64,000 bases of DNA from assembly GCA_037045355.1 (NCBI GenBank), contig JBAOHO010000008.1:186001-250000 (forward strand). Direction: 5' to 3'. The position numbers and the translations under genes are program-made. The notes below the pieces were generated by a model, which did no database searches, was not told where the DNA came from, and saw only the letters and a program-made list of their open reading frames with translations. This stretch comes from Candidatus Nanopelagicales bacterium (GTDB taxonomy: Bacteria > Actinomycetota > Actinomycetes > S36-B12 > GCA-2699445). The first letter of the stretch is position 1. Every line of letters starts with the position of its first letter. Shown here one piece after another: positions 46,453 through 54,468 of the stretch.

Positions 46453-46707
46453 ATGAGGAACAAACCCAAGGCCGAGAGGCCGGAAACCATGTCCGAGACC
46501 CGCACATGGGACGTCACAAAGAACCACTACAAGCGCGACGGCTTGTGCCACCGCTGCGCCAGTCAGGCCGCGTGGGGCCACCAGATCGGTTTCTCCCGGC
46601 TGGAACACGCGCCCTGCTCGGACTGCGCTGCGGTCGTGGCCACGTTCCCCGTCGAAGCCTCACACCCGGCGTGGAGACGGCACCGCCAAGGGAAACGGCG
46701 GCCATGA
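46453..46707 (+). CDS. Small protein with paired CxxC zinc knuckles
   Basis: 84 residues, ATG 46453 after AGGAG (an internal ATG at 46489 is possible). LCHRCASQ and APCSDCAAVV give a CxxC-x(n)-CxxC zinc site. Coupled by ATGA to the next gene. Unknown role, perhaps nucleic-acid binding. Confidence 0.55.
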   Translation: MRNKPKAERPETMSETRTWDVTKNHYKRDGLCHRCASQAAWGHQIGFSRLEHAPCSDCAAVVATFPVEASHPAWRRHRQGKRRP

Positions 46708-47134
46708 CCTCCCGCACCGCCCTGAGAGCGATCGGGAGCCCGACCGGGGTGATCGCCCCGGCCTCTGCTCCCGATCGCTCCTGCGTCGCCACCAGAGACA
46801 CGCGCGGGGCATCTGTGTCGAAGCGGGCCGCGATCGTGGAGGAGGCGGAGGTCAACGGTGGGCGCAAACCTGCTAGTTCTAGCAGGTTGTCCCCGACCGA
46901 GTTCGCCGCCCTCGGCATCGTCGGGCTGCGCTCCAAGGACAGCGTGCGCCGCTACGTCCGCGCGTGGATGGATCAGGTTGGGGTGCGTCCCGAGCCGCGG
47001 CGGTCGAGCGACTCGACCTCGAGCCCGGCGTCCCGCCCACGCTCGAGGACCTCGAGCCAAGCGAACACCGCGACCACGGCCGCCGCGAACGATCACGACC
47101 ACGAGCACGACCGGCACGGTGGTGGTGGTCATGA
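46704..47134 (+). CDS. Small element protein, frame broken once
   Basis: Starts MTSRTALRAIGSPTGV. The segment SPTEFAALGIVGLRSKDSVRR plus YVRAWMDQ resembles short HTH-like phage/plasmid proteins. Near 46985-47000 the coding signal jumps to another frame (AAAVERLDLEPGVPPTLEDL), which ends at 47134; this needs one missing or two extra bases. No known function. Confidence 0.4.
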
Positions 47135-47614
47135 CCATGCAGTCGATTCTTCGATCGCGTCCGCCGTGGTCGCCGTGCCCGCCCAGGTCCGACCGGCGGG
47201 CATCGACTCTCACGCGGATTCGGGCATCGGCACCGCGCCGGTATCACGGAGGTCCGACAGCCCGGACCGAGATCCCCCGTCGCGGACCTGTCGCCGGGCC
47301 GCCGGGCACGAGCTCGGCCTCGGCCCGCCAGGCGTGGCGGTTCCTCGGTGGGCCTCGGTGTCTGCGGTGCCCTTCTGGTGGCGCTTCGGGCCCGCCCCGG
47401 GACGCCTCGGTGCTCCTGGTCCCGGCATCGCTTCGGCGTCCGCCGACACGCCCCGGCGGTCGCCGCCACGGCCCCGCGGTTCATCGGTGCGCCCCCCGAA
47501 GGGGCGGGGGATACCCCCGTTCCGCCGACCCCTCGCCCCCACCCCGCACTGCTTCCAAGGGTCGATGCAAGCCACTCATTCAACGTTCAACTACACCTGA
47601 GAGGAACCCCAGCG
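47135..47614. other. Unresolved 480-bp region in the element
   Basis: An ATG at 47131 overlaps the previous stop, as in the rest of the operon, so a gene probably began here. No single frame shows consistent codon bias. One frame has a hydrophobic stretch VGLGVCGALLVALRA near 47350, suggesting a broken small membrane protein. I make no call. Confidence 0.3.
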
Positions 47615-48043
47615 ATGCCCAACCCCGTGCCGAAACCGGCCAGCCAGTCCCGCCAGCCGAACCGAGGAATCCGCGCCCGCCGGGCGGTCGTGACCACGCC
47701 CCGAACGAGCCCACCGAAGCCACCGAAAGACCTTCAGGGACCGGGCCGCGACTGGTACGAGTCGCTGAAGTCATCCCGGCAGTCCGGGCTCTACGAGGAC
47801 TCCGACTGGCACACCGCGATCGCCGCCGGATTCGCGTTGAGCGAGGCGTTCGACCGGACCCGCCCGCCGAGTCACCGCGAACGCCACCACCGCGAATGGC
47901 GGCAGCTCGCGGAGTCGTTGCTCGCGTCCGAGAAGGCCCGGCGATCCGTGCACTTCCACGACGACGACGCCGCACCCGGATCGCCGGACGGCCCGCCGCC
48001 GGACCACGCCCCACGGGTGGGCGGCCGAGGAGCCGCGATGTAG
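47615..48043 (+). CDS. P27-like phage small terminase subunit candidate
   Basis: 142 residues, ATG 47615 after GAGAGGAA. PPKPPKDLQGPGRDWYESLK followed by SRQSGLYEDSDWHTAIAAGF is the pattern of actinophage small terminases (Pro-rich start, W-x-x-x-x-S-x-Q-x-x-L/M-x-x-x-D-W). These recognise the packaging site. No large terminase is present, so the element would depend on a helper phage for packaging. The call rests on motif resemblance. Confidence 0.5.
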   Translation: MPNPVPKPASQSRQPNRGIRARRAVVTTPRTSPPKPPKDLQGPGRDWYESLKSSRQSGLYEDSDWHTAIAAGFALSEAFDRTRPPSHRERHHREWRQLAESLLASEKARRSVHFHDDDAAPGSPDGPPPDHAPRVGGRGAAM

Positions 48044-48101
48044 ACCCCGATCACCCACGAACCCACGAATCAAACGAATCAACGAACAAGTAGGAAAACC
48101 A

Positions 48102-48377
48102 ATGACAACAACAACAATCACCGACACCGAAGCCCGCGAGCGGATCGAACAGGCTCGCCGCCTCAGCGAACAGGCGGCCGCCGCACTGGACCGCGCCCAT
48201 GATCTGCTGGCCGAGGTGCAGCAACACCGCAGGGATCTGGACTCACCCGAAGTGCAGGACGCGACCCTGCGGGTGATCGACGCCCGGCTGGACCTCGACG
48301 GCCGCGAAGGACTCATCGCAGAACTCGCCGACGCACTGACCGCCGTACTCGACGCCCCGGCTGGGGTGACGGCGTGA
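48102..48377 (+). CDS. Coiled-coil small protein
   Basis: 91 residues starting with a threonine run (MTTTTITDTEARE), then heptad-rich helices (EQARRLSEQAAAALDRAHDL). No domain recognised. Its stop overlaps the next start (GTGA). Confidence 0.5.
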   Translation: MTTTTITDTEARERIEQARRLSEQAAAALDRAHDLLAEVQQHRRDLDSPEVQDATLRVIDARLDLDGREGLIAELADALTAVLDAPAGVTA

Positions 48378-49024
48378 CCGCGAAGACGAAACGACCCCCC
48401 GCGACCTTGGCCGTCGATGACCTCGCCGGACTGAGCCCGATGCCGAGCTTCGCGCAGAAGCTGCGATTCCTCGCGCAGATCGAGCACTGGAACGCCGACC
48501 CGCAACTGGTCCAAGCGCTCGGCAAAGCCTTGACCGCGCGGGACGCCCAACGTCAGGCACGAAGCACGTTGGGACAGGCCGCCGCCGAGGCGGGCGGATT
48601 CGCGCTGCAACACCTCGACGACGCGAAGTACTGCGGGAACTACCCCAGCGAAACGGTCAACCGGCTGCGGGACCTGCGGTTGGCGAGCAACCGGCTCGAT
48701 GCCGCGCGGAAGCAAGCGGTCATCGCCCTGACCGTGGTGGTCGATCGCGCGATCGCCTCACCGCAGGCCCGGGAAGCGGCCGCCCAGCGGGTCGGGCAGG
48801 CCGAGGAGCTGACCCGGCAGGCGGTCTCGGCGATGGACGCCGCCGAGGCGTTGCTCGATGACGCGGTGTCGTCGTTGAATCTGAGCGGGCCCCTGTTGGG
48901 GCGGGCACGAACGGCCCTGGTGAACGGGCGCATGGCCGGAGACGATCGCTCCGACTGGCTGGGGGCGTACTGTACTGCGGTCAGCTCCGAAGTGGCGACC
49001 GAGGATCAGGAGGTGCCCGCATGA
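48374..49024 (+). CDS. Helical element protein of unknown function
   Basis: 216 residues from GTG 48374. All-helical, Ala-rich (QAAAEAGGFALQHLDDAKYC; QAREAAAQRVGQAEELTRQA). Soluble. No family recognised. Coupled by ATGA to the next small gene. Confidence 0.5.
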   Translation: MTAKTKRPPATLAVDDLAGLSPMPSFAQKLRFLAQIEHWNADPQLVQALGKALTARDAQRQARSTLGQAAAEAGGFALQHLDDAKYCGNYPSETVNRLRDLRLASNRLDAARKQAVIALTVVVDRAIASPQAREAAAQRVGQAEELTRQAVSAMDAAEALLDDAVSSLNLSGPLLGRARTALVNGRMAGDDRSDWLGAYCTAVSSEVATEDQEVPA

Positions 49025-49176
49025 GCGAGAACGACGAACCCGACCGCGATCAGGGCGACGACAAGCCGCTGGGACCTGCCGAGCTGGCCCTGGCCGTGCG
49101 GCGACTGCAAGGCAAGGCCGCACCGGACCCGGACGCCGAACCGCTCCGGCTGGCGGCCGCCGTCCGCCGCCGGTAG
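49021..49176 (+). CDS. Short acidic-then-basic protein, 51 residues
   Basis: ATG 49021 overlaps the previous stop (ATGA). Acidic start (SENDEPDRDQGDDKPLG), then helix PAELALAVRRLQGKAA and Arg-rich end AAAVRRR. Codon bias matches neighbours. Confidence 0.5.
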   Translation: MSENDEPDRDQGDDKPLGPAELALAVRRLQGKAAPDPDAEPLRLAAAVRRR

Positions 49177-49189
49177 CCGCCCCACAATC

Positions 49190-49261
49190 TCCGGGTGGCT
49201 CTCGCGGAGGAAACGTGCGGAACCTCCCCGCGCGAAGCCCCGGGGCCGAGAGCCACCCGGA
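49190..49261. repeat. 15-bp perfect inverted repeat with inner hairpin
   Basis: TCCGGGTGGCTCTCG (49190-49204) and CGAGAGCCACCCGGA (49247-49261), with GGAGG/CCTCC pairing inside. Non-coding spacer between operon halves; transcript structure or a protein site. Confidence 0.7.
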
Positions 49262-49284
49262 CCCTCACCTGAAGGGACGACCCG

Positions 49285-49806
49285 TTGCACGACATCGCCG
49301 AGGAGCTGAGCCACCTGGCCGCCGCGTGGCTGCGGTCCGAATCGGAGTCGGTGCTTCCGAGGCGGCCGGTTGGCGACATGTCCGGGTTGCGGGCCCGAAC
49401 GATGAAAGCCAGCGAACCGCCGCAACCGATGAGCGTGCTCGCCGCCAGGATCGACGCCGAAGCCGCGATCAAGTCCTTGATCGCCCAGGTGAGCACCACC
49501 CACGGGTTACGGCACGACGGTTCCTCGAATGTCCCGTCACTACTGCACCGCCTCGGACGCTGGCGCGGGTATCTGCCGCTCGAAGCCGCCGACGACCTTC
49601 GCCACGCCCGCCGAGGGCTACTGCGGGCGCTGGACGGTTCCGACTCCCGCCCCGGGATCGTGCCGTGCCCGGACCTCGATTGCGAGGACGCCGGGATTCG
49701 GTTGCGCGCACAGAAGTTCGCCTTCGGCGTCGAGTGCCCGGCGTGCGGTCGATCGTGGACCGGGCCGGGCGAGCTGGAACGCCTGCGGGTCCTGGTGGAC
49801 GCATGA
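49285..49806 (+). CDS. Zinc-ribbon element protein
   Basis: 173 residues from TTG 49285 (AAGGGACG before). Helical N-terminus, then CPDLDCEDAG and ECPACGRSW, a four-cysteine zinc ribbon near the C-terminus. Stop overlaps the WhiB start (ATGA). Function unknown. Confidence 0.55.
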   Translation: MHDIAEELSHLAAAWLRSESESVLPRRPVGDMSGLRARTMKASEPPQPMSVLAARIDAEAAIKSLIAQVSTTHGLRHDGSSNVPSLLHRLGRWRGYLPLEAADDLRHARRGLLRALDGSDSRPGIVPCPDLDCEDAGIRLRAQKFAFGVECPACGRSWTGPGELERLRVLVDA

Positions 49807-50090
49807 CCATCGAGATGCCGCCGTACCCGACCCACGGCTGGTGGGAACGCGCCCACTGCCGAGGCATGACCGACGAGCAGACCGAAGCCACGTTCTACTC
49901 GATTCAGACCAAGCGGGCCGTCGCCGAAGCGATGTCCTTATGTGCCCGCTGCGACGTCCTCGGCGACTGCCTGAGCGATGCCCTGACGGTCGAGTCCCGC
50001 ACCGCTGCCGCCCCGCACGGGATCAGGGGCGGGTTACTCCCGACGCAGCGCGTGGAGATGATGCGGCGGTCGAGCCGCGAGTCACGGTGA
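49803..50090 (+). CDS. WhiB-family iron-sulfur transcription factor
   Basis: 95 residues with the four WhiB cysteines C19, C47, C50 and C56 (AHCRG; CARCDVLGDC), which bind a 4Fe-4S cluster, and the G-I-R-G-G turn at 73-77 followed by a basic tail. WhiB proteins bind the sigma subunit of RNA polymerase. Phage-encoded copies such as TM4 WhiB are known to block host WhiB2 and exclude other phages, so this last gene may control host or helper. Confidence 0.88.
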   Translation: MTIEMPPYPTHGWWERAHCRGMTDEQTEATFYSIQTKRAVAEAMSLCARCDVLGDCLSDALTVESRTAAAPHGIRGGLLPTQRVEMMRRSSRESR

Positions 50091-50122
50091 CCTACGGCCG
50101 GTAGTAGGCGTCCATCGCGGCA

Positions 50123-50299
50123 TCACCCATCGACTCGACGGCCGCCGATTCGGCCGCCCGGAGCAACTGCGCCACGATCCGCCAGGTCGCGAGCCTCACC
50201 CGGTGACAGCGCCAGGAGCGACAGCGCGTCGGCGATCAGGACCCGGCCCGCGTGAACGTCGATGAGCCGGGCGAGATCGTCGTGCATGAGCGTGTCCAT
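50123..50299 (-). CDS. Small leftward protein, low confidence
   Basis: 58 residues (MDTLMHDDLARLIDVHAGRV then LSLLALSPGEARDLADRGAV). The only leftward gene candidate in the element. Good third-position G/C, no strong ribosome site. Could be a repressor-like or antitoxin-like protein; no motif proves it. Confidence 0.35.
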   Translation of the reverse strand: MDTLMHDDLARLIDVHAGRVLIADALSLLALSPGEARDLADRGAVAPGGRIGGRRVDG

Positions 50300-50352
50300 G
50301 CCGCCACCGTGAGGCCATCGCGATCGGGGCGGGTCAAGGGACATCTTCGAGA

Positions 50353-50402
50353 CTGTCGGTGCCTGTCGGTGCCTGTCGGTGGATGTCGCTACCTGCCGAC
50401 AG
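50353..50402. repeat. Five 10-bp tandem repeats (iteron-like)
   Basis: CTGTCGGTGC twice, then three diverged copies ending CTGCCGACAG, an inverted form of the unit. In the non-coding right end of the element, upstream of the arm-type sites. Confidence 0.7.
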
Positions 50403-50512
50403 ATGAGTGCACCTCCGGCTCGAACGGGGGGACGAGCCGGAGATGCCTGCCCAGTGTGACCGAGTGCCGCTGGTGGAGTCGAGCCACGGTGACGTGGGGC
50501 TGGTCACGGGCC

Positions 50513-50552
50513 GTGGGTCCAGCGGCGGGCCGTGGGTCCAGTCGTGGGTCCA
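50513..50552. promoter_or_regulatory. Right group of GTGGGTCCA sites (putative integrase arm sites)
   Basis: GTGGGTCCA at 50513, 50532 and 50544, about 75-110 bp inside attR. Matches the two copies near attL. Confidence 0.6.
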
Positions 50553-50624
50553 GTCGGGGTGCTCAGGGGGTCGCCGCCGGGACCTTGGATGCGAGGAAAC
50601 CCTTGTGAATCAAGGGCTTTCCGA

Positions 50625-50668
50625 AGAGCCGACGCCCGGACTCGAACCGGGAACCACCTGTTTACAAG
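50625..50668. repeat. attR: core repeat within tRNA-Thr
   Basis: Same 44 bases as 40332-40375. Lies inside the 3' part of the intact tRNA gene, so integration restores a functional tRNA at this end. Confidence 0.93.
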
Positions 50669-50699
50669 ACAGGTGCGCTGCCAATTGCGCCACGCCGGC
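50627..50699 (-). tRNA. tRNA-Thr (anticodon TGT)
   Basis: Read leftward: acceptor stem GCCGGCG pairs with CGTCGGC (one G-U), D-arm GCGCAATTGGCAGCGC, anticodon stem-loop CCTGT-CTTGTAA-ACAGG with anticodon TGT, T-arm CCCGG-TTCGAGT-CCGGG. CCA is not encoded. Host gene used as integration site. Confidence 0.97.
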
Positions 50700-50748
50700 G
50701 AGGCTGCCGCTTGATTCTAATGGGCGCGGATCCTGAGCCCTGCATGAG

Positions 50749-50784
50749 TCGACCCCGGCCCGTGACGGTCCAGGCCGGGGTCGA
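50749..50784. terminator. Hairpin after the coiled-coil protein gene
   Basis: 12-bp stem TCGACCCCGGCC / GGCCGGGGTCGA with a 12-base loop. No T-run. Confidence 0.6.
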
Positions 50785-50798
50785 ATGCCAATCGGAGG

Positions 50799-51629
50799 TC
50801 AGTCGTTGTCGCCGCCGGTGACGGGCATTTCATTGATGTAGGTGACACCGCGATCGTATTCCGTCCGCACGACGGTGAACTCGGCCGCCTTGATGCTGTT
50901 GGCAGCTGCACGCTTCTCCGCGAACACCTCGCGCAGGGCGGCTTCCGCCTCCTGCACGGCACGTTCACCGCGCGCCCTGGTCCGGGAGATGTTGCTGGCT
51001 GCTTGTTCGCGTGCCTGTTCTTCGAGGTTGTTGTACTTCGTCTGCACGGCCCGGAGATCGGACTGCTTCTCACTGTTCAGTGTGGCGATCTCGTCGTTGA
51101 TCGAACTGATCTCCTCGCGCAGATTCGCGCGCACAACGGGGTCCTTGGCCTTGGCCAGGCGCTTCTGCAACTTCGCCCGCTTGTTCTGAAGTGAGTTGAG
51201 CTTGCCGTCGAACTGGGTATTGATTCTGGCGATCTCGGAACGGCGCTGTGACTCCAGCGAGTTCAATTTGTTCTTCAGGCCCTGCTTCAACTCGGCTACT
51301 TCGCTCTTCCACTGGGCGCGCAACTTGCGGACCTTGACCCTGCTCTTGGCCCGCTGGTCTTTCGCCTTTGCGATGCGGTCCTGGTACAGCGCACGAACCT
51401 TGTTGTCCGCCTTGGTCTTCTTCGCCGACAGTTCCCTGCGGTACTTGGCGATCTCCGCCTGCGTCTGAGGCTGATTCTTCTTGGCGTTCAACTGGCTGAC
51501 GTAGGACTTGAGCGCCTGGTACTCCTTGGTATTGCGAATGCCGGGCTCAGCGGCTGTGGCAGTCGTTGCGGCCGTGCCCAGCAGTAGAGCAGGGAGGAGG
51601 AGTAGGGCGAGGAGGGTTCGAATTCGCAT
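50799..51629 (-). CDS. Secreted long coiled-coil protein
   Basis: 276 residues. Signal peptide (LLALLLLPALLLGTAATTATA), then an almost continuous Lys/Gln/Glu-rich coiled coil to about residue 235 (RRELSAKKTKADNKVRALYQ; LKNKLNSLESQRRSEIARIN) and a short C-terminal segment. Resembles cell-wall-facing coiled-coil proteins; function unknown. Confidence 0.72.
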   Translation of the reverse strand: MRIRTLLALLLLPALLLGTAATTATAAEPGIRNTKEYQALKSYVSQLNAKKNQPQTQAEIAKYRRELSAKKTKADNKVRALYQDRIAKAKDQRAKSRVKVRKLRAQWKSEVAELKQGLKNKLNSLESQRRSEIARINTQFDGKLNSLQNKRAKLQKRLAKAKDPVVRANLREEISSINDEIATLNSEKQSDLRAVQTKYNNLEEQAREQAASNISRTRARGERAVQEAEAALREVFAEKRAAANSIKAAEFTVVRTEYDRGVTYINEMPVTGGDND

Positions 51630-51715
51630 ACCTCAAATGTACGCCGGGGTGGTAGCGCGACGTGCCGGGTCGGTCACATTGTGCTGTTGTCGAGACCTGA
51701 GGTGCCGGCGCCGCG

Positions 51716-54379
51716 TCAATGCCATTCCGTTCTCACAGCTGTTGACGCTGAGGTCGGATCCAGCCCCCGAACAGCCGTGAGCATTCCGGCGCCCTCAGCG
51801 CTTCCGGTGTAGAGCAGTTGACCCGGTGACACGTACCGCTGCCAGGCAGCGAGGAACTGCTCGGCGCTACGTCGATTTCGACCTGAGGTGTCAGGCAATG
51901 CGTGCCAGGCCTCGGCATTGAGCCGGGGCAGGTGGCGCGAGACAAGGTAGCGGGGCCAGTCGATGGGGGCCAGGACCTGGTCGAGTGCGGTGGCGAACGC
52001 GGTGGCTGGCGCGGGGTCATTCGTGCGTAGGGCGGCGCGCCACACCCCCGTGCCATCCGGATGGATCTCCACCAGAGCGGCCGAACCAGGCAACAAGGCA
52101 TCGGCCACCGCCCGTCCGATCGCCAGCAGGGTGTCTTGCGGCCCGAGTTCGGCGAGGACACGAGAACGGCGGGTGCGGCGCCACATCACATCGATTCCAT
52201 ATCCCAGCCCCGCACCGACGGCAGCACCGACGGCAACCAGGCCGGTGGTCGCGCCCAGGACCACGGGTGCGGTTCCCCCTGCCGCGGTGGTGATCACCGG
52301 GACGTACCACCGCGGTTTTCTCCACCTCTCCACGGCTGTCTCAGGGGCATCAACCGCCTCGGCGCGGGGAGTGACGATCTGCACGACCGGAAGATCAACC
52401 CCCTCATAGGGCTGCCCCACTCCCCACAACCCGGCCAACTCCGCTGGGTTCTCGGCCACCGCCAACATGTCGGCATTGATGAACACCCGCTCGTCGGGTG
52501 CCGGTGGCGCGAACGGTCCGCACCGCGGTGTCACATGGCTGACACCCAAGACGATTCGCCCCGCGGGATCGACGGCATGGAACCCGTCGTGTTTCGTGAC
52601 GAAGCGCCGGTAGTCGGCGTCGCCGCGTGGGTGTTCGTCGCTGATCGCCACCACCGACCAAATGTGCGCCGCTTTATCGGGGTCCGCGGGGTCGCGGCGG
52701 ATGGCACGCCCGCGGACCTGGACAACGGACGTCGTGGTGGTTGCCGCGGTCAGGTCGACCAGTGTGGTGATTGCTGCTGCGTCCCACCCCTCGCCCAACA
52801 GGCCGCGCGTTCCGATCAGGACCTGCGACCCGCCGGTCAGGAACCATTGCGTGATCAGGGGCAGCCACGACCTGGGCTGCCACCGCGGGCCGACCAGGGT
52901 CACAAACCCCTCCTCGGCCGGCTCGCTGCGGAGTTCGAAGCCGGATTCCTGCGCATGCTTCGCCAGAGCCGCCATGGTGCGGGGCCGCCCGGCCACGACA
53001 CGCCCCGTGACCAGGACAGGGTTCAGGGACTCGTCGACAGCGCAGATCGCAGCCAGGGCCTCCCACGCCGAACCTGAGCGAGTCGTCAGGACGTGGCGGA
53101 GATCCGAGTCCGGGGTGGCGGACGCTCGCTCGTAGTCGGTGATGATGACCGCTCGCAGACGATCTCCGCGGATCCGATGCTCATGGTGAACGATCTGGGC
53201 CGCCGCGTCCGCCTTGGCGACAGTGCGTTGCAGCACTTTGTCAACGGGGCTCTGGCCGCGGCGTACCCCGTTGCGGGTCAGAGTCCAGCCGACGGACCTC
53301 AGTCCAGCGCGCAGTTGTTGCCACGCGACCTCGTCCGCGGGCTCAGCAGAATCCACGAGGACCCGCCGCCCGTAGTCCCCGATCAGCACTGCCCAGTCGG
53401 TGACATCGGGTTCCTGGCGGTGTTCCTCGCGCAGCCGAGCCCCTTCGGGGAGGGCCACCAGAGTGGGACCGGCGTGCAGTCGCAGCACGGCGCGGGCGAT
53501 GTCGGGCTGCTCCCGCTCGACGTGCCGCCAACTGACGCCCGGGTCACCATTCGTCGTGTTCCGCTGCACCCAAGCTGAGTCGATGTACGGCAGGAAATCA
53601 GTGCTCGCGAATCCGGGGGTCAGCAGGCTTGTGGTGAGTTCCCGCCAGCGGGTGGCCCGGTCTGCCAGGTACTCGCTTTCGGCGCGGGATGGAGTCACGA
53701 AACGGACCAGTTCCCGGAAGGGGGCGAGTACCCCCTCGCGTACCAGAGCCGGCGTGGGCACGCTGTACAGGACGGGTCCGAACAGCCGGTCGGTGAGGCT
53801 GGCCTGCGCATCGGTCAGCCGACTGCGCGGAGTCGCAGTGAGGGCGATCACCGTCGGAGACGTGGTCCCCGACAGTCGGTCCAGCAGTTCGGCGAGCACC
53901 TCGCCCCAGACCGCCGCCAGATGGTGGGCCTCATCGAGCACGATGGTCAGGGGCGGGCCGGTGGCCAGCCGGTCGAGTAGTCGTCCGGCGTCCGGATGGA
54001 GTCTCTCCGCGAGCGGGTCGTCGTCATCGGCGTCAGCGTCGAAAGTCGCCAGCGACTGATACGTCAGCACGATCACATCGGTGTCGGCGTCCCGCCCCTC
54101 GCCCACAGTGACTTCGGGCTGCGCCGATCGCCACAACTGGGACCACTGCGCCTGGATCGCGGTGTTGGGGACCAGAACCAGGGTGCGGCGACCCAGCCGG
54201 CGCGCGATCTCCGCGCCGATCAGGGTCTTGCCACTCCCCGGCGGAAGCACGAGATGGCAACGGGTGGCATCGGCGGCAGTTTCGCAGCACCGAACAGCCT
54301 GGACTTGGTGGGGGCGCAGGTCGTAGGGGAATCGAGCGGCCGCGAAGCGTTCGCCCGTCCCAGTGGCCATGACGGCCAC
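51716..54379 (-). CDS. Large SF2 helicase with embedded Gly-rich hydrophobic segment
   Basis: 887 residues. Helicase motifs: LPPGSGKT (45-52), VLDEAHHL, ALTATPR, IGTRGLLGEGWD (motif V) and QVRGRAIRRDP (motif VI), so a complete DEAH-type ATPase. C-terminal to that, residues 690-727 hold two hydrophobic Gly/Ala/Val-rich stretches (TAPVVLGATTGLVAVGAAVG; AGLGYGIDVM) followed by basic WRRTRRSR, as in membrane-spanning hairpins. Then a 150-residue C-terminal domain. A membrane-tethered nucleic-acid helicase is suggested. Possibly co-transcribed with the membrane and propeller genes upstream (89-bp gap). Confidence 0.75.
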   Translation of the reverse strand: MAVMATGTGERFAAARFPYDLRPHQVQAVRCCETAADATRCHLVLPPGSGKTLIGAEIARRLGRRTLVLVPNTAIQAQWSQLWRSAQPEVTVGEGRDADTDVIVLTYQSLATFDADADDDDPLAERLHPDAGRLLDRLATGPPLTIVLDEAHHLAAVWGEVLAELLDRLSGTTSPTVIALTATPRSRLTDAQASLTDRLFGPVLYSVPTPALVREGVLAPFRELVRFVTPSRAESEYLADRATRWRELTTSLLTPGFASTDFLPYIDSAWVQRNTTNGDPGVSWRHVEREQPDIARAVLRLHAGPTLVALPEGARLREEHRQEPDVTDWAVLIGDYGRRVLVDSAEPADEVAWQQLRAGLRSVGWTLTRNGVRRGQSPVDKVLQRTVAKADAAAQIVHHEHRIRGDRLRAVIITDYERASATPDSDLRHVLTTRSGSAWEALAAICAVDESLNPVLVTGRVVAGRPRTMAALAKHAQESGFELRSEPAEEGFVTLVGPRWQPRSWLPLITQWFLTGGSQVLIGTRGLLGEGWDAAAITTLVDLTAATTTTSVVQVRGRAIRRDPADPDKAAHIWSVVAISDEHPRGDADYRRFVTKHDGFHAVDPAGRIVLGVSHVTPRCGPFAPPAPDERVFINADMLAVAENPAELAGLWGVGQPYEGVDLPVVQIVTPRAEAVDAPETAVERWRKPRWYVPVITTAAGGTAPVVLGATTGLVAVGAAVGAGLGYGIDVMWRRTRRSRVLAELGPQDTLLAIGRAVADALLPGSAALVEIHPDGTGVWRAALRTNDPAPATAFATALDQVLAPIDWPRYLVSRHLPRLNAEAWHALPDTSGRNRRSAEQFLAAWQRYVSPGQLLYTGSAEGAGMLTAVRGLDPTSASTAVRTEWH

Positions 54380-54468
54380 ATTAGGCCCGTGATCAACTGA
54401 TCCCGCCGCTGATCAACCCATGCAGCCCCTGATCCACCGATCAAGTTCTGTCGCGGTTTGGGTCGAAG

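Larger units (their letters stand above)
40332..50668. mobile_element. Integrated phage-satellite-like element in tRNA-Thr
   Basis: About 10.3 kb bounded by a 44-bp direct repeat that equals the 3' part of tRNA-Thr(TGT). Gene order: integrase (broken), excisionase, repeat-bearing HTH-like protein, primase-polymerase/helicase, several small unknown proteins, P27-like small terminase, more unknowns, WhiB. Nearly all point right and many overlap by ATGA. There is no capsid, portal, tail, large terminase or lysis gene, and no FtsK-type transfer gene. The set int-xis-pri/rep-terS is that of phage-inducible chromosomal islands; the actinobacterial assignment is inference. Confidence 0.85.

Noticed and set aside
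46858..48093. 411-codon + strand frame
   Set aside because: Arg/Pro-rich throughout and conflicts with the coupled starts and coding signal of the small element genes.
40332..50668. Actinomycete integrative conjugative element (AICE)
   Set aside because: No FtsK/Tra-type septal DNA translocator or spread gene; a terminase-like gene points to packaging instead.
40332..50668. Degenerate full prophage
   Set aside because: No portal, capsid, tail, lysis or large terminase traces in 10 kb of dense genes.
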